A DNA stretch of 64,000 nt, from assembly GCF_902459725.1 (NCBI RefSeq), contig NZ_CABPSH010000003.1, positions 186,001 to 250,000 of the forward strand, in the 5' to 3' direction. The translations under genes were made by a program, and so were the position numbers. Positions 26,371 to 34,430 of this stretch are shown piece after piece. Position 1 is the stretch's first letter. The number at the start of each line of letters is the position of its first letter. This DNA is from Pandoraea eparura (GTDB lineage Bacteria; Pseudomonadota; Gammaproteobacteria; Burkholderiales; Burkholderiaceae). The notes under the pieces were generated by a model that was given only the letters and a program-made list of their open reading frames with translations, made no database searches and had not been told where the DNA came from.

Positions 26371-28368
26371 ATGACCGCACATGAACTTCAGCCACTGGCG
26401 CATGCCATTCGCTTTCTTTCCATCGACGCGATTGTCCGCGCAACTGAGGGGCACCAAGGCGTTCCCCTAGGTATGGCCGAGATTGCCACTGCTCTCTACG
26501 GCAAGCAACTTAAATTCAACCCGCAAGACCCCACTTGGTGGGACCGCGACCGCGTCGTTCTCTCTAACGGCCACGGTTCCATGCTGCTTTACTCGCTGCT
26601 GTATCTGACCGGCTACGAGCACATCACACTTGACCAGGTGAAAAGCTTCCGCGAACTCGGGTCCCACTGCGCCGGCCATCCCGAGTACGACCCCAAGCTT
26701 GGTATCGAGGTCACCACTGGACCTCTCGGCCAAGGCATCGCGAATGCCTTTGGTATGGCCGTCGCTGAAGCCTTCCTTAATGCCCGCTTCGGTGATGACC
26801 TCGTCAACCACCGCACCTACGCCTTCGTCGGCGACGGTTGCCTGCAAGAGGGCATCGGCCAAGAAATGATTTCGCTGGCCGGTCACCTGAAGTTGTCGAA
26901 GCTCACGCTGCTGTGGGACGACAACCAGATTACGGACGACGGCAAGACTGAACTCTCTATTAGCGAGAACGTCGCAGAACGGTTCCGAGTCGCCGGCTGG
27001 CAAGTCATTGAAGTCGACGGACATAACATCGCTGAAGTTTCCGAAGCGCTTGAGCTGGCCAACGCTGACCCGCGCCCTTCGATGATTGCGTGCCGTACGG
27101 TCATTGGCAAAGGCATTCCGCGCGTGCAGGGCCAACGCGGCGGCCACAGTGCTCGCCTGTACGAAGAGGACGCCAAGGCCGCTCGCGAGCTGCTCAATTG
27201 GCCGCATGGCCAGTTCGAAATTCCGGAAGACATCCTCTCGGGTTGGCGCGGCTTCGGTGCACGCAACCAGAGCACCTATGAGGACTGGAAGGCCCGCGTG
27301 GCGGCTCTTCCGGCGGAAAAGCGGGCCGAGTTCGAACGCATTATGCGCGGCAGACTGCCTGCGGGTTGGGAACAAGTCCTGCACGACTTCAAGCGCAAGT
27401 GTTTCGATTCCGACGATTTCCCTGGCGGCATCCAGATTTCCGGAGCAATCAATCAAGCGCTTGCCGAAGTCATGCCCGAGCGCATGGTTGGATGTGCAGA
27501 CTTGGAAGCGCCGACAGGCCATAAGGGACTGCTGCAGGCGTTCACAGCTACCAATCGGAGCGGCTCGTATGTCCATTGTGGCGTCCGGGAGCATCTGATG
27601 GGCTCCATGGCAAACGGCATGGCCGCGCATGGTGGCGTTGTGCCGCTCAGCGTCACGTACCTAGCCTTCTCTGACTATGAGCGACCCGCAATGCGGATGG
27701 CCGCGCTCATGGGCCTGCCGGTGAAGTTCGTTTTCAGTCACGACTCAATCGGCATCGGCAAGAACGGCCCCACTCACCAGCCGGTGGAGATTCTCGCCTC
27801 GCTGCGAGCCATGCCAAACATGCTTGTCATGCGTCCCGCCGACGCGACCGAAGCCGTGGAGTGCTGGGAGGTTGCGATGGCGCATCGTACTGGCCCGGTC
27901 AGCATGGTGTTTGCGCGCCAGAAGCTGCCACGCGTGCGACAAGCCCACACTGAAGAAAATCTCAGCCGGAAAGGCGGGTACGTACTCTCCGAGGCGTCGA
28001 GCAGCAAGCGCCAGGTCACGCTTTTGGCAACTGGCTCCGAAGTAGCGATGGCGCTCGAAGCGCAGAAGCGACTGGAAGCGCTCGGCATCGCCACAGCAGT
28101 CGTTTCGCTGCCTTGCTGGGAACTCTTCGATGCTCAGGACGCCGCGTACAAGGCTACTGTCCTTGGCAGGGACGGAGTGCGGATTGGTATCGAAGCCGCG
28201 GTGAGGTATGGCTGGGACCAATATCTGGGGATTGAAGGTGGATTTGTCGGGATGAAGGGCTTTGGAGCGCCTGGCCCAGCTGACGCTCTCTATCGCCTTT
28301 TCAACATCACGCCTGACGCAGTGGTTCTTGAAGCCCAGCGTCTCCTTGAAACTGCTGGAGCCAAGTAA
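26371..28368 (+). CDS. tkt: Transketolase, full length
   Basis: 665 residues from the ATG at 26371. ThDP/Mg motif GDGCLQEGIGQEM and WDDNQITDDG; catalytic-loop HDSIGIGKNGPTHQPVE; pyrimidine-domain glutamate in VREHLMGSMANGMAAHGG; substrate residues in GQRGGHSARLYEED. Overall length matches canonical transketolase. As a second transketolase in the same cluster, it is probably catabolic rather than the housekeeping copy. The 2-hydroxyacid dehydrogenase starts two bases after its stop, so they are cotranscribed. Hydroxypyruvate is a known irreversible ketol donor for transketolase, which fits the neighbouring hydroxypyruvate-reductase-like gene. Confidence 0.93.
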   Translation: MTAHELQPLAHAIRFLSIDAIVRATEGHQGVPLGMAEIATALYGKQLKFNPQDPTWWDRDRVVLSNGHGSMLLYSLLYLTGYEHITLDQVKSFRELGSHCAGHPEYDPKLGIEVTTGPLGQGIANAFGMAVAEAFLNARFGDDLVNHRTYAFVGDGCLQEGIGQEMISLAGHLKLSKLTLLWDDNQITDDGKTELSISENVAERFRVAGWQVIEVDGHNIAEVSEALELANADPRPSMIACRTVIGKGIPRVQGQRGGHSARLYEEDAKAARELLNWPHGQFEIPEDILSGWRGFGARNQSTYEDWKARVAALPAEKRAEFERIMRGRLPAGWEQVLHDFKRKCFDSDDFPGGIQISGAINQALAEVMPERMVGCADLEAPTGHKGLLQAFTATNRSGSYVHCGVREHLMGSMANGMAAHGGVVPLSVTYLAFSDYERPAMRMAALMGLPVKFVFSHDSIGIGKNGPTHQPVEILASLRAMPNMLVMRPADATEAVECWEVAMAHRTGPVSMVFARQKLPRVRQAHTEENLSRKGGYVLSEASSSKRQVTLLATGSEVAMALEAQKRLEALGIATAVVSLPCWELFDAQDAAYKATVLGRDGVRIGIEAAVRYGWDQYLGIEGGFVGMKGFGAPGPADALYRLFNITPDAVVLEAQRLLETAGAK

Positions 28369-28370
28369 TC

Positions 28371-29324
28371 ATGAAAATCGTTTTTCTCGACAGCGCGACG
28401 CTTCCCCCGAAAACCATCCTACGGACGCCGAACTTCCCGCACACCCTCCAGGTGTTCGAATACACGGCGCCAGAGGACGTCCCGGCCCGCATTGCAGATG
28501 CCGACATCGTTATCCTAAACAAGTCAAAGCTGAACGCAAGCGCCATCGCAGATGCGCCGCGACTGAAACTCGTTGCCGTGGCAGCAACCGGCTACGACAA
28601 CGTGGATGTGCCTGCCTGTTCCGCGCGGGGCATCGTTGTCAGCAACATTCGAAACTACGCGATTAACACGGTGCCCGAGCACACCTTCGCGCTGATTTTT
28701 GCTCTTCGTCGTAGCATCACTGCATACCAGGATGCGGTCCGAAAGGGACGGTGGCAGGAGTCGGGCCAGTTCTGCTTCTTCGACTACCCCATCCGCGACC
28801 TGGCCGGCTCGACGCTCGGCATCATTGGCGATGGCGTGCTTGGGCAATCGGTCGCCACGATGGGCCGGGCATTGGGCATGAAGGTCCTCTTCTCGACGTA
28901 CAAGGGTCGGAACGACATGGGGCCCTTGTACACCCCATTCGAAGAAGTCCTCGCTAAGTCGGACATTGTCACGCTTCACTGTCCGCTGATGCCGTCGACT
29001 CGCAACCTGATTGGTGCCAACGAGTTTGCAATTATGTCGCGCAAGCCGCTCCTGATTAATACGGCTCGTGGCGGTCTCGTTGATGAGTCAGCTGTCGGAC
29101 CCGCGCTCGATGCCGGCCTCATCTCCGGCGCAGCATTCGATGTGGTCAGTGTGGAACCGCCCCCGCCGAATCATCCTTTCAATGCCTTGCTGGAACGTCC
29201 AGACTTCATCCTCACCCCGCACGTGGCCTGGGCAAGCGAAGAAGCAACCCAAGGTCTGGCTGACCAGCTCGTGGACAACATTGAATCGTTTTTCGCCGGC
29301 AAGCCCGTCAATCAAGTGGGCTGA
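28371..29324 (+). CDS. D-2-hydroxyacid dehydrogenase (hydroxypyruvate/glyoxylate reductase-like)
   Basis: 317 residues. NAD-binding motif GIIGDGVLGQSVA, catalytic Arg in INTARGGLVDESA, Glu in VSVEPPPPNHP, His in LTPHVAWASEEA. These residues define the D-isomer-specific 2-hydroxyacid dehydrogenases; the wording resembles glycerate dehydrogenases that reduce hydroxypyruvate to D-glycerate. It is packed directly behind the transketolase. The protein is clearly paralogous to the one encoded at 41686-42666 (shared NIRNYA, TVPEHTFALIFALRRS, RWQE, CFFD, PIRDL blocks). Confidence 0.9.
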   Translation: MKIVFLDSATLPPKTILRTPNFPHTLQVFEYTAPEDVPARIADADIVILNKSKLNASAIADAPRLKLVAVAATGYDNVDVPACSARGIVVSNIRNYAINTVPEHTFALIFALRRSITAYQDAVRKGRWQESGQFCFFDYPIRDLAGSTLGIIGDGVLGQSVATMGRALGMKVLFSTYKGRNDMGPLYTPFEEVLAKSDIVTLHCPLMPSTRNLIGANEFAIMSRKPLLINTARGGLVDESAVGPALDAGLISGAAFDVVSVEPPPPNHPFNALLERPDFILTPHVAWASEEATQGLADQLVDNIESFFAGKPVNQVG

Positions 29325-29736
29325 CCAATACAGCACGCGTCCGTAGGCACACTCCGCAAGCGGACGCGCGACCTCGCCGGTTCGACGGGCCTGTTACCAC
29401 AACCCCAACAAGAAGCGGGACAACCCCAATCAAACGCCTCTTGTTGTATCGGTTTACGCATCATGCCATTAGACCATCATTGAATTTTCTCAAACTCCGC
29501 GCCGCGCAAAGGTTCTCCTCCTGGTTCCTTTTGCTCGGTGGCTTCGGACGTGCGCCCCAACTCCGGCCACGTCCACAATTTATTAGTTGGACGTGCGTTG
29601 CTGATTCTTCGCCATCCTACTCCTGTCAACTCCTACTTCGCCGCCTCTTCAAATAGATGCACTCAGAGGGGGCAACGTAGGCCGGACCTTTTCGCCCTGA
29701 AAACTGGGCGTTGCAGTATCAGCATCGGAGATTTTC
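29325..29736. other. Intergenic region with two inverted repeats
   Basis: A perfect 8-bp hairpin CGCGTCCG/CGGACGCG (29336-29343 with 29361-29368) follows the dehydrogenase stop and may limit read-through, though no T-run follows. A second pair, CAACAAGA/TCTTGTTG (29406-29413 with 29439-29446), lies further on and could be an operator for the pyruvate kinase gene. No gene is seen. Confidence 0.45.
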
Positions 29737-31173
29737 ATGAGCCTGCGCCGCGAGCGTCATACAAAAATTGTGGCAACTTTGGGTCCTGCTTCGTCAGTTG
29801 CAGAAAAGATTCTGCAACTGGTCCAAGCAGGAGCGGATACGTTTCGCCTGAACTTCAGCCATGGCTCGCATGAAGACCATGCCGCGCGCCTTAAATTAAT
29901 TCGGGAAGTAGAGTCTGTCGTCGGCCGGCCTATCGGCGTGCTGTTGGACTTGCAGGGACCGAAGTTGCGGCTTGGGACGTTTGCCGACGGCCCCGTAAAG
30001 CTCACGGCCGGGCAAGAATTTCGACTGCAACTGGCTCCTGTGGTTGGCAACTGGCAAGTCGCACAGCTACCCCATCCCGAAATCTTCGAGGCACTGTCGC
30101 CAGGGAACGCACTTCTCATTGATGACGGCCGCGTGCGCCTTAGGGTGACCTCGTGCGGGCCGGATTCCGCTGAGACGGTAGTTGAAACGGGCGGCAAGGT
30201 TTCCGACAGAAAGGGCGTGAATGTCCCTGACTGCGCTCTGCAACTCTCGGCGTTGACGGAGAAGGACCATCGAGACCTAAAGTTCGGGCTCCAACTCGGC
30301 GTCGACTGGGTGGCATTGTCCTTTGTTCAGACGGCTCGCGACATCGAAGAACTCCGGGAAATTGTCGGTTCAAGCGTCGGGATTATGGCGAAGATTGAAA
30401 AGCCTGCCGCCATGACCGACATCGAGGCAATTGTTGCTGCGACCGACGCGATTATGGTCGCACGTGGCGACTTGGGGGTCGAAATGCCGCCGGAAGAAGT
30501 ACCGGCAATTCAGAAGCGTCTGACCCGACTCTGTCGCGAAGCTGGCAAGCCCGTCGTTGTAGCGACGCAGATGCTCGATTCGATGGTGAGTTCGCCGGCG
30601 CCTACCCGCGCCGAAGCATCTGACGTCGCAACAGCTGTGTACGACGGCGTTGATGCGGTGATGCTGTCTGCCGAGTCGGCCAGCGGAGAGTATCCTGTTG
30701 AGGCAGTCCAGATGATGTCTCGAATCATCCGAAACACCGAACGGGACCGGCTGCAGCGAGACACCATGGGCGCCATTGCTGCAACTCGGCACGCTGACGC
30801 GACCGATGCGATTGGAGCGGCCATTCGCACAGCAGCAGAAATCCTGCCACTGTCGGCTTGCGTGACATACACGCTGTCCGGCTCCAGCGCTCTGCGCGTT
30901 GCCCACGAACGCCCCAACGTGCCCATCGTGGGCATGACTCCTAAAATCGGGACCGCGCGCCGGTTGGCGGTTGTGTGGGGTGTTCATGCTGTCCTTGGCG
31001 ATGACGCCAAGAGCGTCGAGGACATGGTTCAGCATGCCACCGAGGTCGTTCGTGCGGAAGGATTCGAACCGGAATCTCGGCCATTCGCGATTGTGGCCGG
31101 GATGCCGTTTGGAACGCCGGGTTCCACGAACTTTCTGCGATTCGTGCTCCCTACGCAAAGCGCCTCGAAGTAA
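29737..31173 (+). CDS. pyk: Pyruvate kinase
   Basis: 478 residues, full length. Motifs: TKIVATLGPAS at the N-terminus, FRLNFSHGS with the substrate-binding Arg/Asn/Ser, LLDLQGPKLRLG, the active-site IMAKIEKPAA and MVARGDLGVEMP, and VVVATQMLDSM. It makes pyruvate and ATP from phosphoenolpyruvate. In tartrate and glyoxylate catabolic loci a pyruvate kinase (TtuE-type) often follows a hydroxypyruvate reductase, and the same order occurs here, which argues for a catabolic rather than housekeeping role. It has its own 410-base leader. Confidence 0.95.
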   Translation: MSLRRERHTKIVATLGPASSVAEKILQLVQAGADTFRLNFSHGSHEDHAARLKLIREVESVVGRPIGVLLDLQGPKLRLGTFADGPVKLTAGQEFRLQLAPVVGNWQVAQLPHPEIFEALSPGNALLIDDGRVRLRVTSCGPDSAETVVETGGKVSDRKGVNVPDCALQLSALTEKDHRDLKFGLQLGVDWVALSFVQTARDIEELREIVGSSVGIMAKIEKPAAMTDIEAIVAATDAIMVARGDLGVEMPPEEVPAIQKRLTRLCREAGKPVVVATQMLDSMVSSPAPTRAEASDVATAVYDGVDAVMLSAESASGEYPVEAVQMMSRIIRNTERDRLQRDTMGAIAATRHADATDAIGAAIRTAAEILPLSACVTYTLSGSSALRVAHERPNVPIVGMTPKIGTARRLAVVWGVHAVLGDDAKSVEDMVQHATEVVRAEGFEPESRPFAIVAGMPFGTPGSTNFLRFVLPTQSASK

Positions 31174-31319
31174 CGCTGCCGTCGGCAAACTATGACTCAA
31201 AAGCCTGGCCTGCGGACGGACAGCTGAATGCAAATGATGGGCGTGGCGCTCGCGTAGCAACCGTCTACGCGGCGCCCACCAGCTTCTTTCTCGTCAAGCA
31301 ATGAGCGCAATCGTACACA

Positions 31320-32726
31320 TCACAGAATATTTGGCGCCCGCTTGTGCCAGTCCGTGGCCCCCTGAAACGAGTGTCCAATTCGAAGCAAAGTTGCTTCCGC
31401 ATTTGGGCGTCCTACGAGTTGCATTCCGACTGGCATTCCATCCTCAGTGAAGCCAGCTGGAACCGACAAAGCGGGAAAACCCAGATAACTTATGGGGCGA
31501 GTTAATCCGACCAATTTTCCCAGCATGTCGTCGATCTTGTCTCCGTCCCGAACGTCCGTTTCTGTAATGGTCGGCGTTGGAATCGGGAGTACTGGAATGT
31601 GGATCACGTCGACTTGCGAAAAGACTCGCTGCAAGAACTCCTTCGCGGCCACCGCTCTGTAACGAACTGCATTGAGATATGTCGGGGCTGGGATCACGAA
31701 CCCTCGCTCTAGCCGCGCAACGACTTGCTCTGAATACATTTCACCATGCGCTCTCAATTGAGCAGCATGAAGTGCCGCCCCCTCGGATGCGAATACGATT
31801 GCGGCAGCCGCATCTATTGCCTTGACGTCGGGCAGTTCAATCGGTGTGACGACACAATTCAATTCCTGAAGCACCCGCAGCGACTCATCCAGGATATGGC
31901 TTATGGCAGGATCAACTGCGTCCGAGTAATAGTTGGTAGGCACGCCGATCCGCAAACCGCGAATCGAGTCATCAATGCCATGAAGGAAATCTGTGGAAAA
32001 CGCCGCCGCGGTAGTAGGGTCGTCCGCGTCTATGCCGGCAATTGCGTTCATCACCATCGCGCAGTCATAGGCGGTTCGCGCTAGAGGCCCCACCGTATCG
32101 AGCGTCGAAGAGAGTCCCATTACGCCTGCACGGCTTACCCTGCCAAAGGAAGGGCGTAGCCCAGTGATGCCGCAAACGGACGCCGGCGTTCGAATCGACC
32201 CCCCCGTATCTGAGCCCAACGCCGCAAAATTTGCTCTAGCAGCGACGGACGCAGCAGACCCACTCGAAGACCCCCCGGAAATCCGTTCGGCGTTCCAGGG
32301 ATTGCGGCAATGTCCAAATGTTTTGTTATGCCCTGACCCACCGACGGCAAACTCCGCCATGTTCAGAACGCCGAATTGTATTGCTCCCGCAGCATCAAGC
32401 CGAGAGAGCACCGTTGCAGTGCGGTCTGCCAACGGCATCGGGATCGCAGATCCACATGACGAACGTACCCCCGCCCGGAAAAACATGTCCTTGTGGGCCA
32501 TAGGAACGCCATGCAGCGGCCCCTTGATTCGGCCCGCGAAACGGTCAGCATCGGCTACCCGAGCTGCAGCGCACGCCGCGGAGCGATCTATATGAAGGAA
32601 AGCGTTGAGCTTGGTGCCTACTTCTTCCGCTCGATCCAAAACAACATCCATCAATTCGGCACTCGAGATCTCTCGGTCCGTCAGTGCCAAAGAGACTTCT
32701 CGCAGAGACATCTGCAATACGGACAT
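31320..32726 (-). CDS. Amidase (amidase-signature family)
   Basis: 468 residues. Ser-cisSer-Lys machinery is visible: K79 in MAHKDMFF, the Gly-Ser-rich ISGGSSSGSAASVA (149-161) with the cis-serine, and nucleophile S177 in GSDTGGSIRTPAS. It hydrolyses amides to acids plus ammonia. As the last gene of the nitrile hydratase operon it should act on the amide made by nitrile hydratase. Its start overlaps the stop of the small upstream gene (TAATG). Family wording is close to GatA/AtzE/AtzF types, which often need a GatC-like partner. Confidence 0.92.
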   Translation of the reverse strand: MSVLQMSLREVSLALTDREISSAELMDVVLDRAEEVGTKLNAFLHIDRSAACAAARVADADRFAGRIKGPLHGVPMAHKDMFFRAGVRSSCGSAIPMPLADRTATVLSRLDAAGAIQFGVLNMAEFAVGGSGHNKTFGHCRNPWNAERISGGSSSGSAASVAARANFAALGSDTGGSIRTPASVCGITGLRPSFGRVSRAGVMGLSSTLDTVGPLARTAYDCAMVMNAIAGIDADDPTTAAAFSTDFLHGIDDSIRGLRIGVPTNYYSDAVDPAISHILDESLRVLQELNCVVTPIELPDVKAIDAAAAIVFASEGAALHAAQLRAHGEMYSEQVVARLERGFVIPAPTYLNAVRYRAVAAKEFLQRVFSQVDVIHIPVLPIPTPTITETDVRDGDKIDDMLGKLVGLTRPISYLGFPALSVPAGFTEDGMPVGMQLVGRPNAEATLLRIGHSFQGATDWHKRAPNIL

Positions 32727-32917
32727 TACGTGTCCCCCTTCACAAGCAAAGCCTCAAACTCCCCGGGCATCAAGCTAAACGGAAGCAAAGCAAACTCTGC
32801 CTCCGCGGCTACGAGCATCGGAGCCACCGCGTTTGAGATAACTTCTGGCGGTAGTGACGGTGTCAGACCCGATATAGCAAAGGCCTCAAGGACAAATGGA
32901 GCACTCAGTGGTTTCAT
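32726..32917 (-). CDS. Small GatC/AtzG-like putative amidase subunit
   Basis: 63 residues from the ATG at 32917 (MKPLSAPFVLEAFAISGLTPSLPPEVISNAVAPMLVAAEAEFALLPFSLMPGEFEALLVKGDT); the frame stays open to 33010, so a 94-residue form is possible. No strong ribosome binding site decides. The hydrophobic helix pattern and position immediately before, and overlapping, an amidase gene recall AtzG (DUF4089-type), the GatC-like stabilising partner of the AtzE amidase. The resemblance is weak by eye. It does not look like the nitrile hydratase activator that often occupies this position. Confidence 0.5.
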   Translation of the reverse strand: MKPLSAPFVLEAFAISGLTPSLPPEVISNAVAPMLVAAEAEFALLPFSLMPGEFEALLVKGDT

Positions 32918-33089
32918 GAACTTTCGCAGATGCGCGAATACGTAGCTACCCACGTCCGCGTAGGAGCGGCTAAAAAGCGTACAGGCCGATACTTGAGAGC
33001 GCTGAGGCATGGATCTCGGCCTTTATGGCACCTAACGTACGGTGACAATCGGTCGCTCCAACGCGTTGGAGCGACGTCTTGAAATGGCG

Positions 33090-33713
33090 TTACTCGATCA
33101 CTTTTTCGAGATAACTGTGAAATACTCCGACATGGACCTCGTGGCTTCCAGAATCCTTGGGCCAAATGTCACTAGTCTTGAAGCTGACGTCGTAGCTACG
33201 CTGCTTGGGAGACTCCAATCCATGCGCTGCCGCGTCCGCAAACGGATACTCCGGCGAGACACCAACGATAGTTCCTTTCTTACCGCGGATGTATGCCGGC
33301 AGGCGAATATGACCAGGTACGAAGTCTGCCTTTACGCGAACCACATCCCCAATATCGAGTTGCGGCAGCGGATCGGCCGCAATGCGGCCGCCTTTGCTGG
33401 GAAGGGACAGACGAACCTCTTCTCCCACTGCTGCACATAGCTCTTCGTAGGTAAAGATACCTTTCTCGATACACAACGTGGCGACTGCCGCAAAGGTTCG
33501 CTCGAAGTAGGACGCACCAATGTAATGCCGGGGATCCATTCGTTCGATGCCGTGACGGAACTCGTCCATGTTATACAGATGTCGCCCCACCAAGGCACCG
33601 GTGATAGCGCTCACCTTAATTTCCCACGCCTCATGAAATGGGTCGGCCTTACCGTCTTTGGTGACCCGACCAAATCCCTGGCGCCCGCCCAAGTCGTGAA
33701 ATCCGTCCATCAT
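33090..33713 (-). CDS. nthB: Nitrile hydratase beta subunit
   Basis: 207 residues starting MMDGFHDLGGRQGFGRV, the canonical beta-subunit N-terminus. Also present are FRHGIERMDPRHYIGASYFER, the conserved VPGHIRLPAYIRGKKGTIVG, and the C-terminal SH3-like part ending in VFHSYLEKVIE. With the alpha subunit it forms the metalloenzyme converting nitriles to amides. It starts ten bases after the alpha stop. Length is slightly below the usual 215-230. Confidence 0.94.
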   Translation of the reverse strand: MMDGFHDLGGRQGFGRVTKDGKADPFHEAWEIKVSAITGALVGRHLYNMDEFRHGIERMDPRHYIGASYFERTFAAVATLCIEKGIFTYEELCAAVGEEVRLSLPSKGGRIAADPLPQLDIGDVVRVKADFVPGHIRLPAYIRGKKGTIVGVSPEYPFADAAAHGLESPKQRSYDVSFKTSDIWPKDSGSHEVHVGVFHSYLEKVIE

Positions 33714-33723
33714 TACACTCCTG

Positions 33724-34338
33724 TTATTTAGACACGTCGTTGAGACTGGGAAGCTGGGAGAACGGTGGCTCTAGGCGGGTTACACCGATTAGTGAGTCTT
33801 TAGTAATCAGGCTGGCCAGTTGCTCTTCCGTCCAGCCTTCCGTTTGCGGCGGACGCATCGGCAAAATCATGTAACGCGTGTCCGTAGTGGTATCCCACAC
33901 TTTGATGTCAATGCGCTCAGGCAACGTTAGCCCCATTTCCGAGAGCACTTTGCGTGCTTCGCGCACAATTCGAGCGCGATAGTCGAGGTCCTTGTACCAG
34001 CCTGGAGCCATGCCGATGATCGTAAACGCGGTGCAAGAACACAACGTGCAACAGATAACGTTTTGCAACGATGCGGTGTTCTCCTTCACCACCAGGCTTC
34101 CATGATGCTCGGGCATCATGAAACCCAGCGACGCCGCTGCCGCTTTGCCGTCGGCCAATAGAAATGCCTTGAATGCTGGGTCGGTCCACGCCTTGGCACA
34201 CAGCTTAGCCCCGTTTTTTGGCAGCCACTCTTCGGTCACCTTGTGTTCGTAATCAGCATGTGTCTGATCATCAAACAGACCTTTCTCCTTGAGCAGCGAA
34301 CCCAACGCATCAACCTGGCGAGACATATCGATATTCAT
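33724..34338 (-). CDS. nthA: Nitrile hydratase alpha subunit, cobalt-type motif
   Basis: 204 residues. The metal-claw motif reads C97-T-L-C100-S-C102, with threonine in second place, which is the cobalt-type signature (iron enzymes have serine); the residue after the last cysteine is T rather than the usual Y. Two of these cysteines become oxidised in the active enzyme. Other family wording: WTDPAFKAFLLADGKAAAASLG and VVVKENT-like HHGSLVVKENT, and APGWYKDLDYRARIVREARKVL. The alpha-beta order is the one often seen with iron enzymes. No metallochaperone or activator gene lies in the operon. Confidence 0.94.
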   Translation of the reverse strand: MNIDMSRQVDALGSLLKEKGLFDDQTHADYEHKVTEEWLPKNGAKLCAKAWTDPAFKAFLLADGKAAAASLGFMMPEHHGSLVVKENTASLQNVICCTLCSCTAFTIIGMAPGWYKDLDYRARIVREARKVLSEMGLTLPERIDIKVWDTTTDTRYMILPMRPPQTEGWTEEQLASLITKDSLIGVTRLEPPFSQLPSLNDVSK

Positions 34339-34430
34339 TTTCTTCCTCCTGAAGTGAAGGGGCGGTCAACGTTCCAAGTTACTTAGCGGCTTGCTCGTTG
34401 ACCGCGGAAGGGTGGAGTCGGTACTCGAAC

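Noticed and set aside
26467-27630. 387-codon open frame antisense to the transketolase gene
   Set aside because: Composition mirrors the codons of the sense gene; no ribosome binding site or recognisable domain.
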